A DNA stretch of 64,000 bases from Anseranas semipalmata (taxonomy: Eukaryota; Chordata; Aves; Anseriformes; Anseranatidae), in assembly GCA_013399115.1 (NCBI GenBank), contig VXAA01003383.1:286637-350636 (forward strand). The letters are read 5' to 3'. Position numbers and translations under genes: made by a program. Position 1 is the stretch's first letter. Each line of letters begins with the position of its first letter. The notes beneath the pieces are model-generated. The model saw only the letters and a list, made by a program, of their open reading frames with translations. It did no database searches and had not been told where the DNA came from. Below, piece after piece: positions 36,590-64,000 of the stretch.

Positions 36590-36804
36590 TTGAACAAGAG
36601 TATAAAACTTTTAATGGGTCAGTGTGTCAGTCCTTGATGCAGAGGAGGGAAAGGAGTAAAGGGGGTTATGGCTGTCCTGGGCACTCAGTACTACAGTGAT
36701 TATCTGCACAGAGCAGGAAAAACAACATGGTACACATGCAGCCAGGACGGCCCCCAGCCTTTGCTCCCTAAGGAGGGATACAACACCTGGAAAAGCAGTT
36801 CCTC
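36590..36804 (-). terminator. NOP2: NOP2 3' UTR with ATTAAA signal
   Basis: After the TGA (complement of 36805-36807) the - strand carries ATTAAA (complement of 36610-36615). This predicts a UTR of about 200 nt with cleavage near 36590-36597. No AATAAA is present closer. Confidence 0.6.
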
Positions 36805-37058
36805 TCACTGTCCATTCTGTTTCACCTTATGCTTCTTCCTGGTAGGGACTTGAGCACGTGACTTCTGGGAAGAACGCCGGACAGCCTTCAAGGGCCTCCT
36901 CTGACCCTGCAAAGAGTGTCTCTTCTTCAAAGCAGGCTGTGGCTGCTTCTGTTCTTGGGCAATTTTTGACCCCTCAAGTTTCTTCTTTTTCAGCTGAGGC
37001 TCCAGGGTAGTCTCAGGGCCAGTGGACGGACTTGCTGCTTCCACAGCAGGTTCTTCAT
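36805..37058 (-). CDS. NOP2: NOP2 C-terminal tail exon, short and basic
   Basis: The last exon encodes about 83 residues, rich in Lys, Arg, Gln, Ser and Pro, ending KHKVKQNGQ. It has no fold and probably serves nucleolar localisation or RNA binding. The human tail in this position is about twice as long by my recollection, so the avian form appears shortened or the human form expanded. Confidence 0.85.
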
Positions 37059-40000
37059 CTGAAACAAGAGAGAGAAGTGCTGTAGGAAGAACTCATGTGG
37101 TTTCTGCATGGTAAGCAACCTGAGAGAGCAGGCCCAGGCAGCTCAGTAGAGCTCCAGTACCAGCTTACCTTTCTGTGCCTTGGGAATGGCATTAGAGAAT
37201 TTCTTGAACTTGGCAATGAAGAACCCATCCATATTGTGTGTGTGGGGATAGAAACGCCGTGTAGACTTGAGGGAGGGGTGGAAGCGACGGTCCTTGAACC
37301 TGGAGGAGGAAGTGGGGTCAGAAATGATAGAATGCCTCTGATGAACCCTGGCAAGCAAGGAACAGAGTCACCTGTGCAGCTTGTGATCTAGCACGCACCT
37401 GGTGAAACCTTCCTTGCCAAAGTCCAGTCCCGTGGCCACCAAACGAACATTGCGTTTCTTCAGGGCATAATCCACAACCCACTCATTCTCCTCCACCTGC
37501 CAGAGATGAAGCATTAGGATCAAAGGCTTGCCAGCCCCCTGAGGAGACAACCGTAGCAGAGCATGGACTTACTGTGATGGAGCAAGTGCAGTACACAATG
37601 TAGCCCCCTGTCTCTGAGGCAGCATTAACTGAATCTATAGCACTAAGAAGCAGCTCTTTCTGCAGGTGAGCACAGCGCAGGATGTCTTTCTCATCCTGAA
37701 AAAGAAAGACAGGTTAGGATGCCAGAGGCACAGGGAAGCACCCCTAGGCCTCTGAAACTATTGTGACTAGAGGGATGACAGGAGAACAAGGCACAAGATA
37801 TAAGAGATTCTGGAGTCTTCTGCAGAACTAATGTTGAAAAAAAACAGCTCTGGTGCAACACGCAAAATAGGAAAGAGCAGGAAAAATCAGTTTCCCTGCT
37901 GCAGAGATCTCCCAGGAATGCAGTTGCCCCAAAGTCCTTCCTCTCATGACTCATACCTGATCCCTCATCTGGTGTCCCCACTGCTCACTCACCTTATTGG
38001 TTTTGACAGCAGGATCCTTGGAAATGACACCTGTTCCGCTACAAGGAGCATCAAGCAAGACACGGTCAAACCCTCCAAGTACCTACAGGCAGACATGCAT
38101 TTAGAGTTATGCTCATGGGTGGGGACTGAGAACAAGATTGAGACTAGAAATGGAACCAGATGACTGGGAAGACAGAAGAGCTCTCATTTCTTCCTGTCTA
38201 CCTTCCTGTTTCCACACAAAATAACAAGCGTGCTCCCTGGCAGCTCTGCTCATTCTCCTGTGAGAAGTGATTTCACAGAACACAGCTTTGCTAAAGGGAT
38301 AGCACAACTCTAGGTAAGCATGGTAAGAACACCCCAGAGCAGGTAGGAACATACCTTGGGGAACTGGCGTCCATCACAGTTGCTCACTACAGCATTGGTG
38401 ACTCCCAGACGATGCAGGTTCCCCACCACGCTACGCAGCCGCTCAGCATTGCTGTCATTGGCCAAGATCATACCCGTGTTCTTCATAAGTTGAGCTGTCG
38501 GAGGGCAAAACGCATCAACAAGGGGCCAAAAACCTCCTGCACTTTTGCCCATAGGTACAGCCACCCTCCTCCTTGCACAGACCAGTGGAAATGCATCACT
38601 TTGCAGAGCGTCCCTCCCCAGCCTGCCACCGAAGAGTCCAAGGTGGTACCTATGTAGCTAGTCTTGCCTCCCGGGGCACAACACATATCCAGGATGCGTT
38701 CGTTCTCCTGTGGAGCCAGAGCCATGACAGGGAGGAGACTGGAAGCTCCTTGCAGCATGTAGTGCCCAGCCAGATACTCAGGGGTGGCACCTGTGTAAGT
38801 AAGACAGAACAAAAGATGATGTGTGAAATAAAGGGAGCCAGGAGTGGGTCAGCTCAGCCCTGTGACAGGAAGGGTGATCTCACCAATAGGCACAGAGGAG
38901 TCATAGATAACAAGTCCAGTTTTTGACCACTTCCCCAAGGGGTCAAGATTCACGCCACGGTTGATAAGAGCCTGCAAGACAAAGAGATGGGGCTGAGACA
39001 CAACCCCGTGTGACAGGCAGCGCAGAAAACAGCTACTGGTTTCTGCTCACCTGTGCCAGGTCCCGTCGCCGCGTCTTGAGTGTGTTGGTGCGAATGGTCA
39101 CAGGACGGGGAACCTCATTGGCTTCCAGAAAGTTTATCAGCTGGACAGCAGAAAGCAAAAGAAAGGAGGTAAAAATGAAGATTTAAGGAAGCTGCCACAT
39201 CCTCATCAGTCAGCCAAGACACAGGCTAGGCAGGATCCTACCTCAGGGAGTGGGAAGATATCCATGAGCTTTTTAAGCAAGAAGTCACTGTAGGAATAGT
39301 AGGCAGCCATGTCCTTGCGCAGCAACGCAAGGTACTCCTGTCGTGCGCGTCCCTCCTCCCGCTTCACCCTGAAGTCCTGCAGCACCTCCATGTTGCCCTT
39401 GATGCGTTGGTGAATGATGTGCAGATCCAGTGGCTCAGCAGGTAGAAAGACCATCAAGGGATCATAAACAACCAATAAACTTACACATTAACTTCTTCAC
39501 AGGCACAATCAGTCATGCAAGAGTCCTGAATGACCACAGCACCAGCACCAGAAAGGCCTTGTTGGAGCATGCACATCTACTGAACTTAGCATTTAAGCTT
39601 CCACCAGAGCTCACCAGAAGAGGAATTCAAAGGACAGAATTAGACAGAAAAGTTCACAAGGTAGAAACTGTAAGGCATTTGAAAGTAAACGGTCTAGTTA
39701 GTTTAAATAAATGAGAAAAAACTGGGAAAAAGAAGACAATGAAAAAGGTCTTTCAATGCTGAAAACGTTACTTGCATCAGAAAGGAGACTAGAAGTTCAC
39801 TAAAGGCAACTACAGGGAACAGAGGAAAAAAAGCAGCAGCAAGATTAAATCACATAAGGAGAGACAGGCAATGAAAATCTCCAAAGCTCAAGAGCAAATA
39901 CTTTCTATGCTGGAATCGCTATCGTCAAAAGCTCTATGAACAGGTCAGACAAACACCTCCTAGGGAAATCAGGGTAGAGAGGAATAAACTATATGACAAA

Positions 40001-41975
40001 TATCCATATTCATTTAGGACTAGAAAGAAAGAAGATTGGGGTAGCCTCTGGGCTCTATACAGGGCATAATATATTTCACAACTATGCTGTACAGAAGTGC
40101 AGCACTATATACTATCTCCTAAGGCAGCTCATCTAAAAATACCTCATCGGGCACATAGTGCTCTTGCTAAGCAATACTCATGATAAAGCCCAAAGCTCTT
40201 CAGTTGTACCCAGGCTCTGTACTGCTGCATGCATATGGCTTACAGATGTCACAGATAAAAAGGATATTCTCTTTCTCAATCTGCTCATTAGTTGGCAATT
40301 TGAACTGTTCATCTATATCCAGGTTGAGCTGCAGATCTGTGCTCTCTTCTTCCTTCTGTCCCATCTTCTGCCTGCCTGCCTTCTCGGCCACCTCCTCCTC
40401 TTCGCTGTCATCTTCACTGAGGTCTCCTCTAGTTATAAAGAAAAGAATGCACGTTTTACGCAAAATGTTGTTGTATGGGCACTTCACAATTATCACCTCT
40501 TGGATATCAGAGAGGATAGAAAAGAATGAGCAACTCAGGCTCCTCATCCAACCAAAAAAAATTCTACTGACTTGCAATGTTCTCAAATCCTTACCTGTCA
40601 GACTTCTGCTTCAGGGCAGCTTTTTCAATAGGCAGCAACTAAGTAGAGAAACAAAAGGTTAATGAAACAGTATCACTGAATGCCCCCTTACTCCCTACCA
40701 TCTGTGAAATTTATCTGCTCCATTTAAAATGAACAACAAAGAAAGACATTGAATGTTGTGCTGGGATCAGCTGCTAAACTTGAAATCGTTCTTGTGGGGT
40801 GAAGGACAAAGCTCTCCACCACCTCACCATCCAGCCCTCCCAGTAAGGTCACCCTTTTCCCCTAAGCCCGCTAGGTCCTTACAGCCAGAAAAGTCAAGTA
40901 TTTCTTGCAAAATTAAAGGCAAAAAGCTCCTACCTCTTCCTCCTCAGACGATGACGCACCATAATCATCCACCATCTCCTCGCTGCTCCCATCCTCGTCC
41001 TCCTCCTCCTCCATCTCCCAGCTGCCCTCTTCCACCTCACCATCACTGGATAACTCCACATTGTTTCCTTTAGATAGGTTCTTTTTGGCTTTGGCTGGAG
41101 TCAGCCATTTTGCATTGCTGTCACTGAAGCCAGACTGGCAATGAGGGGTTTGTCCTGCTGTCTTTATGGGACGTGTCTCCTTCTGATGGGATACCTGCTC
41201 TTTAACTACAGGCAAAACAAAGAGTTAGAAGCTAGGTGTTGTTCTCAGGAGCAACTGTCCTGTTTTTTTGACTTGCTACACAAAACAGACCTTCGACCTA
41301 GTCCTGAGCTGCCTGTCCAAGAGAAGGGTCTGCTTGCTCTCCACATCAAAAGGCCCAACTAGAATTACCAAGTTAAAACACAGCTATAAAATCCCTGTTG
41401 CATTCACTTCAATATATCATAACGCCCTCCTTACTCCTCGTATCTTTGTTGATCCCCTCCCTCTGCCTGCCGTGACAGCTTATTTGGATGCACAGGATTT
41501 AACGCAACACGCTTAAAAGTCACAACTACCCAACGTGCCTATGACAACCTTGAAGCAAACAGAATTCAGAAGTGGCTTTAAAGCACAGAAGAGAGATTTG
41601 CTGCTCTTTCGTTCCTTAGCGAGCACGCTCCCGCCTAGCACAGCAGGTACCAGAAGCGAGGAGTCACCCAAAATAACGCCGCTCTCCTGCGCTGCCAGCC
41701 CACAGCGATGCCGCCGGGGAGGGCCAGCAGGGCGGCCCCGGCGCCCCCCGCGCTCACCTGCCAGCTCCCGCCCTCCTCCTGGCGCCTTCCTCCCCGCCGG
41801 GCCGCTCGCCGCTCCCAGTCGCCTCTTCGCGGCCCTAGAGCGGAGGGGAACCGGCCGTCAGACCCGCCCCGACCGGGACCGGGACCGGCACGGGACCCCC
41901 CCGCACCGCCCCCACCGGGCCGGGCCACCCTCACCTCTTCCGCCCGCGACTGGACAGCTTCTTCCTGCCGGTCTC
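36805..41975 (-). CDS. NOP2: NOP2/NSUN1 rRNA cytosine-C5 methyltransferase, 5' end in gap
   Basis: Nucleolar S-adenosylmethionine-dependent RNA methyltransferase (P120, NOL1, NSUN1). It methylates a cytosine of the large-subunit rRNA and is needed for 60S assembly. Fifteen coding exons join in phase from >41975 down to 36805, giving about 649 residues; the start codon is in the adjoining gap. Order of parts: a basic nucleolar N-terminus, an acidic Ser/Glu stretch, the conserved lead-in from [10 protein letters not shown] to [11 protein letters not shown], the methyltransferase fold, and a short basic tail. The human protein is longer, mainly because its C-terminal tail is extended. One intron is of the U12 AT-AC class (separate entry). 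The gene sits in tandem upstream-to-downstream with CHD4. Confidence 0.96.
37169..39441 (-). CDS. NOP2: NOP2 catalytic region, ten exons
   Basis: Exons in transcript order are 39441-39242, 39140-39051, 38971-38884, 38790-38650, 38494-38355, 38082-37993, 37695-37573, 37496-37399 and 37299-37169, followed by the tail exon 37058-36805. Visible motifs are the SAM-binding segment [12 protein letters not shown] (exon 38790-38650), motif [10 protein letters not shown] with its cysteine (exon 38082-37993) and motif VI YCTCSI with the second, nucleophile-class cysteine (exon 37695-37573). Both cysteines typical of the NSUN family are intact. [16 protein letters not shown] near the end is the conserved terminal strand of the fold. 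Nothing suggests inactivation. Confidence 0.95.
39442..40267 (-). other. NOP2: U12-type AT-AC intron of NOP2
   Basis: On the - strand the intron begins ATATCCTTTT directly after the codon pair for Lys-Glu plus one base. It ends TTTCTAC before the exon encoding [11 protein letters not shown] branch-site match TCCCTTGAT (complement of 39453-39461) lies about 12 nt before the terminal AC, the spacing used by the minor spliceosome. No GT-AG choice keeps the frame, while AT-AC joins exons 40428-40268 and 39441-39242 exactly in phase. This corresponds to the AT-AC intron of human NOL1/P120, a standard U12-dependent substrate. Length is 826 bp. Confidence 0.92.
40268..41975 (-). CDS. NOP2: NOP2 N-terminal exons, basic then acidic
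   Basis: Exons in transcript order are >41975-41935 (cut by the gap), 41834-41758, 41205-40934, 40638-40595 and 40428-40268. The first two encode [10 protein letters not shown] and [10 protein letters not shown], matching the human basic nucleolar segment [12 protein letters not shown]. The 272-bp exon carries [20 protein letters not shown], an acidic tract shared with the family. The 44-bp exon encodes [14 protein letters not shown]. The final exon ends one base into a codon at the AT-AC intron. The gene start lies in the gap to the right. Confidence 0.92.
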
Positions 41976-42139
41976 NNNNNNNNNNNNNNNNNNNNNNNNN
42001 NNNNNNNNNNNNNNNNNNNNNNNNNNNNNNNNNNNNNNNNNNNNNNNNNNNNNNNNNNNNNNNNNNNNNNNNNNNNNNNNNNNNNNNNNNNNNNNNNNNN
42101 NNNNNNNNNNNNNNNNNNNNNNNNNNNNNNNNNNNNNNN
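41976..42139. other. Assembly gap (164 N) over the NOP2 first exon
   Basis: The run of N cuts the second visible basic segment of NOP2. About 50 N-terminal residues of the human protein precede this point, so the gap probably holds one coding exon start, possibly with a short intron. Flanks are extremely GC-rich. Confidence 0.9.
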
Positions 42140-42190
42140 GGTGAGGCGGGGCCTCGTCCCGGTGAGGCGGGGCCTCGTCCCGGTGAGGCA
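42140..42190. repeat. 21-bp tandem repeat, about 2.4 copies, abutting the gap
   Basis: Copies occupy 42140-42160, 42161-42181 and 42182-42190 (partial) and are identical where they overlap. Each full copy contains GGCGGGGCC, an SP1-type GC box. More copies may extend into the N run, which would explain why assembly failed here. Location fits the NOP2 promoter or 5' UTR. Confidence 0.8.
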
Positions 42191-42544
42191 GCCGCGCGGT
42201 GCCACCAGGGGACGGGAGAACAGCGGCGGCAGCCCGGGGAGGGCAGCGCGTCCCCACCCCAAACCGCGGCCACAGCCCTCAGCAGGGACAGAACTTCGGC
42301 CTGCCCGAAGGCTGCGGGGCTCACGGCTCTGGCAGGCGTGATAAGGACCACCCCCAGCCCCATCATCTCAAAAGCAGAACCCAGGCAACAGTAAAGGAGG
42401 CTAAAAAAAAAATAATAAAAAAAACCTGCTTTTATACAGAATCAGGACCTCAAAAATTAGGAAAGAGGTAAGAGATAGAGGAGAAATACAGGTACTTACC
42501 CTACCCCTGTAGCATGTACTGGCAGTGTTAAAGGGAGACAATAA
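42191..42544 (-). promoter_or_regulatory. NOP2 upstream region between NOP2 and CHD4
   Basis: GC-rich to about 42310, then A-rich. It is the only DNA between the NOP2 5' gap and the expected CHD4 cleavage site, so it should contain the NOP2 promoter. CCACCAGGGGAC at 42202-42213 differs by one base from the CTCF core, which would suit a boundary between two tandem active genes. No TATA box was seen. Confidence 0.45.
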
Positions 42545-43112
42545 AATAAAATACAAGGAAACTTTATTTTTCAGTTTTACCAAGGTTTTGCTCTGTTTTT
42601 GTTTTGTTTTTTTTGTTTGTTTTTGTTTGTTGGTTTGTTGTTGTTTTCTTTAAGCTGCTTATTAGTGGACAAGTCCGGTCAGTTTTTGTATTAAAAAGGA
42701 TCTCGATGGAGGTAGCTTTGTCTCTGTCCTGGCTTTTGCTTGGTCTCACCTGTGCACTCATCTCAGTAAACAAACTCAAAATAAAATTAGAAAACAAAAA
42801 ACTGGAACTCCAGGCTGAGGCAGCGAGCAATGTAGCCAGGTTCTCCGTGTAACAGACATGGCGCTGTGGCCTCCAGTCACTATATACAGAGTCCATCATA
42901 CATCCCCCTCTCTCCTAAGCACACTCCTTGCTCCAACGGGCTGGCTGCAGTGGAAGGAGTTTCTCCTCCTCCCAGAGACCTGCACAGCAGCTTCCATGGA
43001 GGGAAACAGCACCCAGTCAGGAATGTCAGGCAGAGGGGTAGAGTGTGAAGGGGTGGGGTAGGGAGGGTCACTTCAGCTTGGCCGAAAGATTAAACAGCAC
43101 TGGGCTGGGGAC
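42545..43112 (-). terminator. CHD4: CHD4 3' UTR and poly(A) signal
   Basis: About 560 nt follow the CHD4 stop codon (complement of 43113-43115). On the - strand AATAAA lies at the complement of 42563-42568, predicting cleavage about 42540-42550. A (TTTG)n-like tract (about 42596-42650, + strand) lies near the 3' end of the UTR. Confidence 0.75.

Positions 43113-64000
<20,888 letters not shown>

Noticed and set aside
39206..39475. Reading NOP2 straight upstream of the AT-AC junction from a start-like ATG
   Set aside because: That extension is intron sequence; the AT-AC splice to 40268 restores homology to human NOP2 on both sides.

Overview
The window is vertebrate nuclear DNA and most likely avian. 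It holds long introns, CpG-rich 5' ends and two remnants of CR1 LINE 3' tails of the bird/reptile type (36082-36252 and 54836-54898). The four genes have the order of human 12p13.31: GAPDH on the + strand, then IFFO1, NOP2 and CHD4 on the - strand. GAPDH reads almost identically to chicken GAPDH as I recall it, with a few substitutions, so I call it a bird but not a species.

Layout. 1-3475 is spacer with two CpG-rich patches and no recognised gene. 3476-4289 is an assembly gap that must hold the GAPDH promoter, exon 1 and the start-codon exon. 4872-7605 carries ten GAPDH coding exons, giving residues 9-333. 7836-19364 is spacer between convergent genes; it contains one short coding-like reading frame near 12.3 kb that I cannot assign. 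19984-29438 is IFFO1 on the - strand (nine coding exons, the 5' one cut by a gap). 30000-36590 is spacer with a foldback repeat and a CR1 tail. 36805-41975 is NOP2 on the - strand (fifteen coding exons visible, the first in a gap). It includes the minor-spliceosome AT-AC intron for which this gene (P120/NOL1) is known. 43113-63374 is CHD4 on the - strand, complete: I assembled 39 coding exons whose phases all agree, giving 1917 codons plus stop. CHD4's start codon lies 0.6 kb inside the right edge.

The genes are housekeeping or nuclear functions: glycolysis (GAPDH), a nuclear intermediate-filament-like protein (IFFO1), 28S rRNA cytosine methylation (NOP2) and NuRD chromatin remodelling (CHD4). 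NOP2 and CHD4 are in tandem with at most about 0.6 kb between the NOP2 5' gap and the end of the CHD4 transcript. GAPDH and IFFO1 converge. All three long N gaps fall on a GC-rich gene 5' end, so three start codons are missing for technical reasons.

I found no operon, CRISPR array, tRNA, rRNA or prokaryotic-type mobile element. The strongest unusual observations are the AT-AC intron, two tandem NAGNAG acceptors in CHD4, GAPDH introns absent from mammals, two perfect or near-perfect foldbacks, and the unassigned reading frame at 12254-12364. I did not find convincing evidence of a wholly new biological system.
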